Assembly (NCBI GenBank): GCA_020441345.1 | Contig: JAGRMK010000218.1 | Span: forward strand, 1-5,166 | Length of the DNA: 5,166 nucleotides | Reading direction: 5' to 3' | Source of the DNA: Paracoccaceae bacterium | Lineage (GTDB): Bacteria; Pseudomonadota; Alphaproteobacteria; Rhodobacterales; Rhodobacteraceae | Shown: positions 1-5,166 of the stretch, one piece after another | Numbering within the stretch: the stretch's first letter is position 1 | Layout: every line of letters begins with the position of its first letter | The notes under the pieces: model-generated | What the model saw: only the letters and a program-made list of their open reading frames with translations | Databases searched by the model: none | What the model was told of the DNA's origin: nothing | Position numbers and translations under genes: made by a program

Positions 1-912
1 GTGCTGGCGCCGCATCTCTATCCGCCACGCGAGGATGGCAGCGACCCGCGCGTCTGCCCGACCTGCGGCAAGGGGCGTCTGAACCTGAAGACCGCCCGCT
101 CGGGCGGGGCTTTCATCGGCTGCAACAACTACCCCGAATGCCGCTATACCCGGCCGCTGTCGGGTGACGAGGGCGACGCGGAACTGTCGGGCGACGGCAA
201 GCTGCTGGGCCACGACCAGGGCGATCCGATCTTTCTGCGCACCGGTCGGTTTGGACCCTATGTGCAGCGCGGCGAGGTGACAGAAGACACCAAGAAACCG
301 CCGCGCGCCAGCCTGCCGAAAAGCTGGGCGCCCGATGTGGTGGACCTGGACCGTGCCGTGACCCTGCTGTCGCTGCCGCGCCTTGTTGGCACCCACCCCG
401 AAGATGGCGAGCCGATCGAGACCGCGATCGGGCGCTTTGGCCCCTATGTGCGCCACAACAAGACCTATGCCAACCTGCCCGACGTGGACGAGGTGTTCAC
501 CATCGGCATGAACCGCGCGGTCGAACTGCTGGCCGAAAAAGCCGCGCGCGGTGGCCGGGGCGCGGCGGCCAAGCCGTTGAAAGAGCTGGGCGAGCACCCG
601 GATGGCGGCCCCGTTCAGGTGATGCCGGGCCGCTATGGGCCTTATGTCAAGTGGGCCAAGATCAACGCCACCCTGCCCAAGGAGATCGAGCCAGAGGCCG
701 TGACCATGGAGCAGGCGCTGGACTTGATCGCCGCCAAGGCCGCGACCAAGGGCAAGGGCAAGACCACCGCAAAGAAGCCGGCTGCAAAGAAAGCCGCCGC
801 CAAACCAGCCGCCAAGAAGGCTCCGGCAAAACCGGCAGCCAAAAAGGCGCCCGCCAGGAAAACCGCCGCCAAAAAGGCGGCAGACCCGGGGCCCGAGGCT
901 TCGGACGACTGA
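1..912 (+). CDS. topA: DNA topoisomerase I, C-terminal part (5'-truncated)
   Basis: This is the C-terminal 303 residues of type IA DNA topoisomerase I, which relaxes negative supercoils by cutting and passing single strands. The catalytic Toprim and active-site Tyr domains lie beyond the left edge, so the GTG at position 1 is almost certainly an internal Val codon, not a start. Visible in order: a four-Cys zinc ribbon (Cys19-x2-Cys22, Cys41-x5-Cys47, window residue numbers); three topoisomerase C-terminal repeats, each carrying GR(F/Y)GPYV, at residues 82-88, 144-150 and 210-216; then a Lys/Ala/Pro-rich tail at about 244-294, ending in an acidic PGPEASDD. Zinc ribbon and repeats bind single-stranded DNA in this family; the basic tail probably adds nonspecific DNA contact. 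The stop TGA at 910-912 is followed at once by a hairpin. The identity is very secure; only the missing N-terminus limits the entry. Confidence 0.95.
   Translation: MLAPHLYPPREDGSDPRVCPTCGKGRLNLKTARSGGAFIGCNNYPECRYTRPLSGDEGDAELSGDGKLLGHDQGDPIFLRTGRFGPYVQRGEVTEDTKKPPRASLPKSWAPDVVDLDRAVTLLSLPRLVGTHPEDGEPIETAIGRFGPYVRHNKTYANLPDVDEVFTIGMNRAVELLAEKAARGGRGAAAKPLKELGEHPDGGPVQVMPGRYGPYVKWAKINATLPKEIEPEAVTMEQALDLIAAKAATKGKGKTTAKKPAAKKAAAKPAAKKAPAKPAAKKAPARKTAAKKAADPGPEASDD
769..882 (+). repeat. Degenerate Lys/Ala/Pro-coding tandem repeat in topA tail
   Basis: The 3' end of topA is built from imperfect repeats coding for AKKPA, AKKAA, AKPAAKKAP and similar units. There are seventeen Lys and one Arg among the 49 residues 246-294. 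The nucleotide repeats are variations on gccaagaaggc and gcaaaaccggca. Such histone-H1-like tails are known on bacterial topoisomerase I of several phyla and are usually variable in length between strains. The repeat shown is coding and in frame, not a mobile or intergenic element. Confidence 0.75.
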
Positions 913-917
913 GAGAT

Positions 918-948
918 CCCCGGCGCGCCCGCAGGCATGGCGCCGGGG
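918..948. terminator. Hairpin between convergent topA and PLD gene, likely bidirectional terminator
   Basis: A perfect 9-bp stem pairs ccccggcgc (918-926) with gcgccgggg (940-948) across a 13-base loop. It begins six bases after the topA stop codon and ends 11 bases before the stop of the convergent gene, so it can serve both. Neither side has a good run of U residues (tt on the + side, atctctc on the - side). Termination efficiency is therefore uncertain, and it may instead act as a 3'-end stabilising structure. Confidence 0.6.
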
Positions 949-959
949 TTGCGCGCGCC

Positions 960-2864
960 TCAGAACGCGCGGGCAATCACGCCGATACGCCGCAACAAGC
1001 GCACCAGACGCGGCACCTCTTGTCCGGGGGGCACGCGCGTGCCCGCATCCATGTAGCCCTGGAGCACCGCCGAGACCCGACGTGCAACCTCGCGGTCCAT
1101 GATCATCAGCCCGTTTTCCAGATCATGCGCAAAGCTGCGCATGTTCAGATTGGTCGAGGCAATGACCACCAGGCGGTCGTCGATGACGATCAGCTTGGTG
1201 TGCAGCAGCCTCGGATAGGGATCATAGTCGATGAAATTCACCCAGGCGCCGAAATCATTGGCGAAAGCGCGGTTCAGCCCGGTCACCATGAAATCCGTCG
1301 CCTCGCGCACACGGACCGTGGTCACTACATCGACCAGCACGCCGCGCGCCTGCGCGCGATGCAGCGCCTCGTCCAGTTCGGGCGGCAGGTTCAGATACGG
1401 CGAGGCGATGCGAATGCGGTGCCGTGCCGCATCGATCAGCCGGGTGTAATAGCCGACCTGCGCCATGCCATCGGCAAAGGGCACCGAGATGAAATGCCGG
1501 AACTGCCCCTCAACCCGGCCGGTCGAGGTGACGGCTTGTGACACCGGCGGGCGAAGGCTCTGAGTGTCGTGGTCCCGATGCCACAACGCCGCCATATGCC
1601 CCATGACCGCGCGCGTCGCGGCGTCCGAACGGAATTCGATCTCGAAATCCTCGTAGGCGGTGAACCCTCCGGTCAGCTTGGTCTGCTCAGGATCGTATTG
1701 ATGCAGGTAAGGAAAGGCGCTCAGGTCGCGGGGTTCATCGAAGAAATACCCCTCGTGAGCATTGCGCCCGCCGATCATCACCCGCGAGCGTCCGGGGTCG
1801 CGCGCCACCGTGCCAAAGAGCTTGACGTGGGATACCCGGTGCAGACGACCCAGTTGCCCCTCGACCCCGTCGGCGGCCGCCGGGGGAAAGCGGTAGGGTT
1901 GCAACTGAACGGTCGGATACCGCGCCGCCAGCCCCTCGAACAGGGCGCGGTCGGTATCGGTCAGCATCACGCCGGATGTCAGAAGCCGCACGATGGTGCC
2001 CCGCGCGGCGTGCCAGGCCAGCATCCGGGCAATCAGGTAACCGGAAAAATCGGCGTTCAGATTCAGATAGTTGACATAGATCAGGTCCAGGTCCGGCGCG
2101 TTCGACCAATCCAGCGGCATGGTCGGATCGCCCGCCAGCAAGGCCTCTGGCGATACGGTACTGCCAGTCAGCGCCTCGATCTTGGCGTTGAGCGCATCCA
2201 GCCCATCGGGCAGCATCCGGGTTTGGCCAATCGGGGCCGGGCAGGTCATCGACAGCCCGTCCGCCGCCAGGAACGCCCGGGTCAGGGCATCACCGCCACC
2301 GCCAGCGCCACCGCCGCAGGCGCGGTGCCTCGCGTCGAGCCGCGCGATCTCGGGCCGGGCCAGGTCTTCGCGCAACATGCGGATCGCATAGGACGGATAG
2401 CCGCCCGGCGTCACCGTCAGATCGCATTGCGTGACCTCGGGGCCGAGGTCCAGCAGGGTGTGCCGACGTTCCCTTGGGCCAAGGTTCACGATCACCGCCT
2501 GTCCCGCGGCAACCCAGGCGGGCGGCTGCGTCAGGATCTCGTCCGGGCGCGACCGTGCCCGTCCGTCGCAGATTGCGTGGGCGGTGATCGCCGCGCGCGA
2601 CCGCGACAGGAACGAGACCGAGATACGCCCGGCATCCACCCCCGAAAAATAGTAGCGGTCCTGCCCTTCGGCCGGGCCTTCGCGGCTCAGCACCATGTAG
2701 TTCATCGCGTGACGCGCGCCCTGTCCCGGTGCGCCGGGGTCAGCCGTGTCAACGGGATGGGGAACCACCGTCGGCAAGGGCGCAGGCGCTTCGCCATGCC
2801 GCGGCGCACAGGCCATCAGCATGATCAAAGCCAGTCCCAGTGCGGAAAACAGGTGGTTCGTCAT
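960..2864 (-). CDS. Predicted lipoprotein with two phospholipase D (HKD) domains, ClsC/cardiolipin-synthase-like
   Basis: A 634-residue protein of the phospholipase D superfamily, probably a phosphatidyltransferase or phospholipase acting on envelope phospholipids. The N-terminus MTNHLFSALGLALIMLMAC is a lipoprotein signal with acylated Cys19 (lipobox L-M-A-C). Ala follows Cys19, so there is no Asp inner-membrane retention signal. Residues about 50-160 form an unrecognised, probably beta-rich domain. A Gly-rich linker follows at 184-191. The PLD core spans about 250-634. HKD motif 1 is His346-x-Lys348 with GGRN at 365-368, followed by HEGYF and YEDFEIEF, as in ClsC/YmdC proteins. HKD motif 2 is canonical: His555-x-Lys557-x4-Asp562, then ASTN (569-572) and NMRS. 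The reading frame stays open upstream to 3806, opposite scoA. I chose ATG 2864 because it gives the signal peptide and lies in the intergenic gap. No Shine-Dalgarno sequence precedes it. Substrate and exact reaction cannot be read from the sequence; an endonuclease-type PLD is a less likely alternative. Confidence 0.88.
   Translation of the reverse strand: MTNHLFSALGLALIMLMACAPRHGEAPAPLPTVVPHPVDTADPGAPGQGARHAMNYMVLSREGPAEGQDRYYFSGVDAGRISVSFLSRSRAAITAHAICDGRARSRPDEILTQPPAWVAAGQAVIVNLGPRERRHTLLDLGPEVTQCDLTVTPGGYPSYAIRMLREDLARPEIARLDARHRACGGGAGGGGDALTRAFLAADGLSMTCPAPIGQTRMLPDGLDALNAKIEALTGSTVSPEALLAGDPTMPLDWSNAPDLDLIYVNYLNLNADFSGYLIARMLAWHAARGTIVRLLTSGVMLTDTDRALFEGLAARYPTVQLQPYRFPPAAADGVEGQLGRLHRVSHVKLFGTVARDPGRSRVMIGGRNAHEGYFFDEPRDLSAFPYLHQYDPEQTKLTGGFTAYEDFEIEFRSDAATRAVMGHMAALWHRDHDTQSLRPPVSQAVTSTGRVEGQFRHFISVPFADGMAQVGYYTRLIDAARHRIRIASPYLNLPPELDEALHRAQARGVLVDVVTTVRVREATDFMVTGLNRAFANDFGAWVNFIDYDPYPRLLHTKLIVIDDRLVVIASTNLNMRSFAHDLENGLMIMDREVARRVSAVLQGYMDAGTRVPPGQEVPRLVRLLRRIGVIARAF
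2291..2317 (-). repeat. GCC/ACC-type short repeat encoding a poly-glycine linker
   Basis: The + strand reads as a run of caccgc, caccgc, cagcgc and caccgc units. On the coding strand these give GGGAGGGG at residues 184-191 of the PLD lipoprotein. It sits exactly between the N-terminal domain and the PLD core, as expected for a flexible linker. In-frame gain or loss of units would change linker length without breaking the frame. Confidence 0.6.
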
Positions 2865-2872
2865 GGCGCGAG

Positions 2873-2900
2873 ACAATAGCCCGTTGGTGCGGCGCTGCAA
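2873..2900 (-). promoter_or_regulatory. Candidate sigma70-type promoter of the PLD lipoprotein gene
   Basis: Read on the minus strand, ttgcag (2900-2895) is separated by 16 bases from tattgt (2878-2873). They match the -35 consensus at 3 of 6 and the -10 consensus at 4 of 6 positions. Only eight bases separate the -10 box from the ATG at 2864, so transcription would begin at or within a base or two of the start codon. That fits the absence of a ribosome binding site. Matches this short occur by chance, so this is a suggestion only. Confidence 0.35.
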
Positions 2901-2932
2901 GGGTGGGCGAAGCCGTGAGCCGCCAGCGCAGA

Positions 2933-2952
2933 CGGGCACCCGACCGTGCCCG
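2933..2952. promoter_or_regulatory. Perfect inverted repeat, candidate operator in the divergent PLD/scoA region
   Basis: CGGGCAC (2933-2939) and GTGCCCG (2946-2952) are exact reverse complements around a 6-base spacer, giving a 20-bp dyad of the size bound by dimeric helix-turn-helix regulators. It lies 12 bases upstream of the candidate scoA -35 box and about 32 bases upstream of the candidate PLD -35 box. A bound protein could act on either gene. In GC-rich DNA such a dyad can arise by chance, and I do not recognise the motif as that of a specific regulator. Confidence 0.4.
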
Positions 2953-2964
2953 GCCAAGCGACGA

Positions 2965-2993
2965 TTGACTTCGCCGCAGCGCCGCGTCACAAC
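2965..2993 (+). promoter_or_regulatory. Candidate promoter of scoAB
   Basis: TTGACT (2965-2970) matches the sigma70 -35 consensus at 5 of 6 positions. The best -10 at 17-base spacing is cacaac (2988-2993), only 3 of 6, so the -10 is weak. Position fits well, giving a leader of about 20 bases before the scoA start at 3021. A weak -10 would be compatible with activator dependence, but that is inference. Confidence 0.35.
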
Positions 2994-3010
2994 ATCCGCG
3001 AGGAATTTTC

Positions 3011-3016
3011 GGGGGA
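3011..3016 (+). promoter_or_regulatory. Ribosome binding site deciding the scoA start
   Basis: GGGGGA ends four bases before ATG 3021. It supports this Met over the upstream GTG at 2946, which would add 25 residues not present at the start of known ScoA proteins. Confidence 0.6.
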
Positions 3017-3020
3017 CAGC

Positions 3021-3716
3021 ATGAAGAAGATCTACGGTTCCGCGGCAGAGGCCCTTGATGGGCTTTTGTTCGACGGCATGACCATCGCGGCAGGCGGCTT
3101 TGGCCTGTGCGGCATTCCTGAACTGCTGATCGCGGCGATCCGTGACGCCGGGACCAGGGATCTGGCGATCGCGTCGAACAATGCCGGCGTTGACGGATTC
3201 GGGCTGGGAATGCTGTTGAACACGCGTCAGGTGAAAAAGATGATTTCGTCTTACGTCGGCGAAAACGCGGAATTCATGCGCCAGTATCTGTCTGGCGAGC
3301 TGGAGCTGGAGTTCAACCCGCAGGGCACCCTGGCCGAGCGGATGCGCGCCGGCGGCGCGGGCATCCCCGGCTTCTATACCAAGACCGGGGTCGGCACGGT
3401 GATCGCCGAGGGCAAGGAACACAAGGATTTCAACGGCGAAACCTATATCCTGGAAACCGGGATCGTGGCGGACCTGAGCATCGTCAAGGCGTGGAAGGCC
3501 GATGAAACCGGCAACGCGATTTTCCGCAAGACGGCGCGCAACTTCAACCCGCCCGCCGCGACCTGCGGCAAGGTCTGCGTGATGGAAGTCGAAGAAATCG
3601 TCCCCGCCGGGACACTTGACCCCGATCACATTCACCTGCCGGGGATCTACGTGCACCGCCTGATCCAGGGCGAGCACGAAAAGCGCATCGAACAGCGCAC
3701 TGTGCGCAAGGCTTGA
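3021..3716 (+). CDS. scoA: Succinyl-CoA:3-ketoacid CoA-transferase, subunit A
   Basis: The 231-residue A subunit of a class I (family I) CoA-transferase. With ScoB it moves CoA from succinyl-CoA to acetoacetate, making acetoacetyl-CoA, in the cytoplasm. This feeds ketone-body, branched-chain amino acid or poly-hydroxybutyrate breakdown products into acetyl-CoA. The N-terminus carries the family signature DGMTIAAGGFGLCGIP (residues 18-33). Other conserved blocks are SNNAGVDGFGLG (52-63), KKMISSYVGEN (72-82), QGTLAERMRAGGAGIPGFYT (101-120), IVKAWKADETGN and FRKTARNFNP in the middle-to-C-terminal part, and DPDHIHLPGIYV near the end. Length and blocks match ScoA closely, better than AtoD or PcaI. 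ATG 3021 has a good ribosome binding site. scoB follows after 13 bases, so the two are one operon. The gene is complete, with no missing motif. Confidence 0.93.
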   Translation: MKKIYGSAAEALDGLLFDGMTIAAGGFGLCGIPELLIAAIRDAGTRDLAIASNNAGVDGFGLGMLLNTRQVKKMISSYVGENAEFMRQYLSGELELEFNPQGTLAERMRAGGAGIPGFYTKTGVGTVIAEGKEHKDFNGETYILETGIVADLSIVKAWKADETGNAIFRKTARNFNPPAATCGKVCVMEVEEIVPAGTLDPDHIHLPGIYVHRLIQGEHEKRIEQRTVRKA

Positions 3717-3723
3717 GGGAGGG
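3715..3723 (+). promoter_or_regulatory. Strong ribosome binding site of scoB overlapping the scoA stop codon
   Basis: GAGGGAGGG begins inside the scoA TGA (3714-3716) and ends six bases before ATG 3730. Ribosomes finishing scoA would sit on the scoB initiation region, so translation of the two subunits is probably coupled. That fits a complex needing equal amounts of A and B. Confidence 0.7.
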
Positions 3724-3729
3724 CTGACA

Positions 3730-4359
3730 ATGGCTTGGGACAGAGACCAGATGGCCGCCCGCGCGGCGCTTGAACTGAAAGACGGGATGTATGTGAACCT
3801 CGGCATCGGGATTCCGACGCTGGTGGCGAACTATATCCCCGAGGGCGTGCAGGTCACGCTGCAGTCGGAAAACGGGATGCTGGGCATCGGCCCCTTCCCG
3901 ACCGAGGACGAGGTTGACGCCGACCTGATCAACGCCGGCAAGCAGACCGTCACCGCCTTGCCTCACACCGCGTATTTCGACTCTGCGACCTCGTTCGCGA
4001 TGATCCGGGGCGGCAAGATCGCGATGGCGATCCTGGGCGCAATGGAAGTGGCCGAGAACGGCGACCTTGCCAACTGGATGATCCCCAAGAAACTGGTCAA
4101 GGGGATGGGCGGCGCGATGGACCTGGTGGCAGGTGTCAAGCGCGTCGTCGTGGTCATGGACCATGCCAACAAGCACGGAGAATCCAAGGTGCTCAAGGAA
4201 TGCACCCTGCCGCTGACGGGCAAGGGCGTAGTGGACCGGATCATCACCAACTATGGCGTGCTGGATGTCGTCGAGGGCGGATTGAAGATCGTCGAACTGG
4301 CCGACGGTGTGACCGAGGCCGAGTTGCGCGCGGCGACCGAGGCAACGCTGGTCAACTGA
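3730..4359 (+). CDS. scoB: Succinyl-CoA:3-ketoacid CoA-transferase, subunit B
   Basis: The 209-residue B subunit of the same CoA-transferase, and the one carrying the catalytic residue. The signature LQSENG lies at 44-49, placing the active-site glutamate at Glu47; in this family it forms the covalent glutamyl-CoA thioester intermediate. Conserved surroundings are NLGIGIPTLVANYIP (23-37), GIGPFP (52-57), DADLINAGKQT, FDSATSFAMIRGG, GDLANWMIPKKLVKGMGGAMDLV and NKHGESK, all typical of ScoB. Start ATG 3730 has a very strong ribosome binding site. The protein is full length for the family. A hairpin terminator lies 18 bases after the stop, so the operon appears to contain only these two genes. 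PcaJ or AtoA are the alternatives, but the overall pattern favours ScoB. Confidence 0.93.
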   Translation: MAWDRDQMAARAALELKDGMYVNLGIGIPTLVANYIPEGVQVTLQSENGMLGIGPFPTEDEVDADLINAGKQTVTALPHTAYFDSATSFAMIRGGKIAMAILGAMEVAENGDLANWMIPKKLVKGMGGAMDLVAGVKRVVVVMDHANKHGESKVLKECTLPLTGKGVVDRIITNYGVLDVVEGGLKIVELADGVTEAELRAATEATLVN

Positions 4360-4377
4360 CCCGTGCCGAATGCACCC

Positions 4378-4406
4378 GAAGGGCGGCCCATCGCGGGCCG
4401 CCCTTT
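4378..4406 (+). terminator. Rho-independent-type terminator of scoAB
   Basis: A perfect 9-bp GC stem, gggcggccc (4381-4389) with gggccgccc (4395-4403), closes a 5-base loop (atcgc). It can be extended by two A-T pairs and a G-U pair using gaa before and ttt after. The short, interrupted T-rich tail (tttcgcgttt) is typical of terminators in GC-rich alphaproteobacteria. It separates scoAB from lepB. Confidence 0.85.
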
Positions 4407-4459
4407 CGCGTTTCGCGCGGTCGTGAGGGGGGAAAACCCGGGCGCTGCCGGGCCGCGCC

Positions 4460-4488
4460 TTGACACGCGCCCCCCGCGGTCGCATGAA
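4460..4488 (+). promoter_or_regulatory. Candidate sigma70-type promoter of lepB
   Basis: TTGACA at 4460-4465 is an exact -35 consensus. At 17-base spacing the -10 candidate is catgaa (4483-4488), 3 of 6 to consensus. It lies after the scoAB terminator and about 50 bases before the lepB start, where a promoter is expected. The -35 is convincing, the -10 less so. Confidence 0.5.
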
Positions 4489-4530
4489 ACGCCCCAAAGC
4501 GCATGCACATGCAGCGCCCCTCTGGCGATC

Positions 4531-4535
4531 AGGAG
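4531..4535 (+). promoter_or_regulatory. Ribosome binding site of lepB
   Basis: AGGAG ends five bases before ATG 4541, ideal spacing. It fixes the lepB start, and the resulting N-terminus puts one membrane segment directly before the catalytic serine as the family requires. Confidence 0.7.
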
Positions 4536-4540
4536 CCGAC

Positions 4541-5166
4541 ATGAGCACTGCAACGGGTAAGAACGACGGCTGGTGGGAGACGGTGAAAACCGTGTTCTGG
4601 GCGCTGGTGATCGCCGGTCTGTTCCGCACGCTGTTCTTCCAGCCGTTCTGGATCCCGTCGGGGTCGATGAAGGAAACGCTTCTGATCGGCGATTTCCTGT
4701 TCGTCAACAAGATGGCCTATGGCTATTCGCGGTATTCCTGCCCCTTCGCGCTGTGCCCGATCTCGGGCCGTATCTTTGCCTCGGAGCCCGAGCGCGGCGA
4801 CATCGTGGTGTTTCGTCACCCGGTCTCGGGAAGCGATTACATCAAGCGCCTGATCGGCCTGCCCGGCGACCGCATCCAGGTGCGCGAGGGCGTGCTGTAT
4901 ATCAATGACACGGCCGTGCCACAGCAGCCCGACGGCGATTTCACCGAACTCTACGCCCGGCAGGGGGGCGCGGGCCAGTATCCGCGCTGCGAAAACGCGC
5001 CGGTCGGACAAGGCGGCGATTGCACCAAGTCGCGCGCCATCGAAACCCTGCCGAATGGCGTGAGCTATCCGGTACTGAACATCGAGGACAACGGCTTTGC
5101 CGACAACACGCCGGTGTTCACGGTCCCCGAGGGGCATTTCTTCTTCATGGGCGACAACCGCGACAA
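4541..5166 (+). CDS. lepB: Signal peptidase I, N-terminal part (3'-truncated)
   Basis: The first 208 residues of type I (leader) signal peptidase, the inner-membrane serine protease that removes signal peptides from exported proteins on the periplasmic side. Residues about 14-34 form the single membrane anchor. Box B is IPSGSMKETL with the nucleophile Ser42. Box C is RGDIVVF (85-91). Box D is YIKRLIGLPGD with the general base Lys102. Box E begins as MGDNRD (203-208) and is cut by the window edge, so only a short C-terminal end is missing. The periplasmic part carries an insert of about 60 residues (roughly 130-190), including RCENAPVGQGGDC, typical of alphaproteobacterial enzymes. Four Cys (67, 72, 150, 161) lie outside the membrane. 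In Rhodobacter relatives rnc and era follow lepB, so they may lie just beyond the edge. There is no stop codon inside the window. Confidence 0.95.
   Translation, partial: MSTATGKNDGWWETVKTVFWALVIAGLFRTLFFQPFWIPSGSMKETLLIGDFLFVNKMAYGYSRYSCPFALCPISGRIFASEPERGDIVVFRHPVSGSDYIKRLIGLPGDRIQVREGVLYINDTAVPQQPDGDFTELYARQGGAGQYPRCENAPVGQGGDCTKSRAIETLPNGVSYPVLNIEDNGFADNTPVFTVPEGHFFFMGDNRD

Noticed and set aside
651..1541. + strand open frame of 296 codons spanning the end of topA, the hairpin and the 3' part of the PLD gene
   Set aside because: It crosses a convergent gene boundary and a hairpin, overlaps two confident genes, and gives a compositionally biased peptide with no motif.
1569..2879. Long + strand open frame of 436 codons opposite the PLD gene
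   Set aside because: It is codon-aligned antisense to the PLD gene and is explained by the same rarity of TTA, CTA and TCA codons. The translation is Arg/Gln/His-rich with no domain, and there is no ribosome binding site argument for it.
2946..3020. Upstream GTG start for scoA adding 25 residues
   Set aside because: It has no ribosome binding site, would overlap the dyad and the candidate promoter, and known ScoA proteins begin at the position of ATG 3021.
2865..3806. Minus-strand reading frame of the PLD gene staying open a further 314 codons, through all of scoA
   Set aside because: The frame is in exact register with scoA codons, so it stays open simply because scoA uses no TTA, CTA or TCA codons, as expected at this GC content. 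The extra protein has no recognisable domain, whereas ATG 2864 gives a clear lipoprotein signal.
4421..4460. GC-rich palindromic stretch around cccggg after the scoAB terminator, considered as a second hairpin
   Set aside because: The pairing is short and imperfect, with no T-run after it; GC-rich spacer DNA explains it.
4481..4520. Repeated gcatg/catgc motifs in the lepB leader, considered as an operator
   Set aside because: The arms are only five to six bases with irregular spacing, too weak to separate from chance.
3544..4710. Minus-strand open frame of 388 codons opposite scoB and the lepB start
   Set aside because: It is in register with scoB codons and runs through the scoAB terminator and lepB promoter. 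The protein is low-complexity and His/Arg-rich, an antisense shadow.

Overview
The window is GC-rich, protein-dense chromosomal DNA. Its proteins resemble those of an alphaproteobacterium, most likely Rhodobacteraceae (Rhodobacter/Paracoccus type). The evidence is a signal peptidase I with the long periplasmic insert seen in that group, a topoisomerase I with GR(F/Y)GPYV repeats and a Lys/Ala tail, and strong G/C preference at third codon positions. The family assignment is inference from remembered homologues; no search was run.

Layout: (1) positions 1-912, + strand, hold the C-terminal end of DNA topoisomerase I (topA), cut by the left edge. (2) A 9-bp-stem hairpin in the 47-bp gap probably ends transcription from both sides. 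(3) Positions 960-2864, - strand, encode a 634-residue predicted lipoprotein with two phospholipase D (HKD) domains, related to ClsC/YmdC-type cardiolipin synthases, preceded by an unrecognised cysteine-containing N-terminal domain. (4) Positions 2865-3020 are a 156-bp divergent intergenic region with candidate promoters in both directions and a perfect 7-6-7 inverted repeat. (5) Positions 3021-3716 and 3730-4359, + strand, encode the A and B subunits of succinyl-CoA:3-ketoacid CoA-transferase (scoA-scoB). They form a tight operon ending in a clear rho-independent-type hairpin at 4378-4406. (6) From 4541 to the right edge, + strand, lies the start of lepB (signal peptidase I), with its own candidate promoter and ribosome binding site.

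These genes are not one pathway. topA and lepB are housekeeping genes (supercoiling; protein export). scoAB handles ketone-body or poly-hydroxybutyrate-derived acetoacetate. The PLD lipoprotein is a probable cell-envelope phospholipid enzyme and is the least understood gene here. I found no mobile element, CRISPR array, RNA gene or convincing new multi-gene system. The points most worth following up are the PLD lipoprotein (unusual first HKD motif, novel N-domain, possible leaderless mRNA) and the divergent regulatory region.
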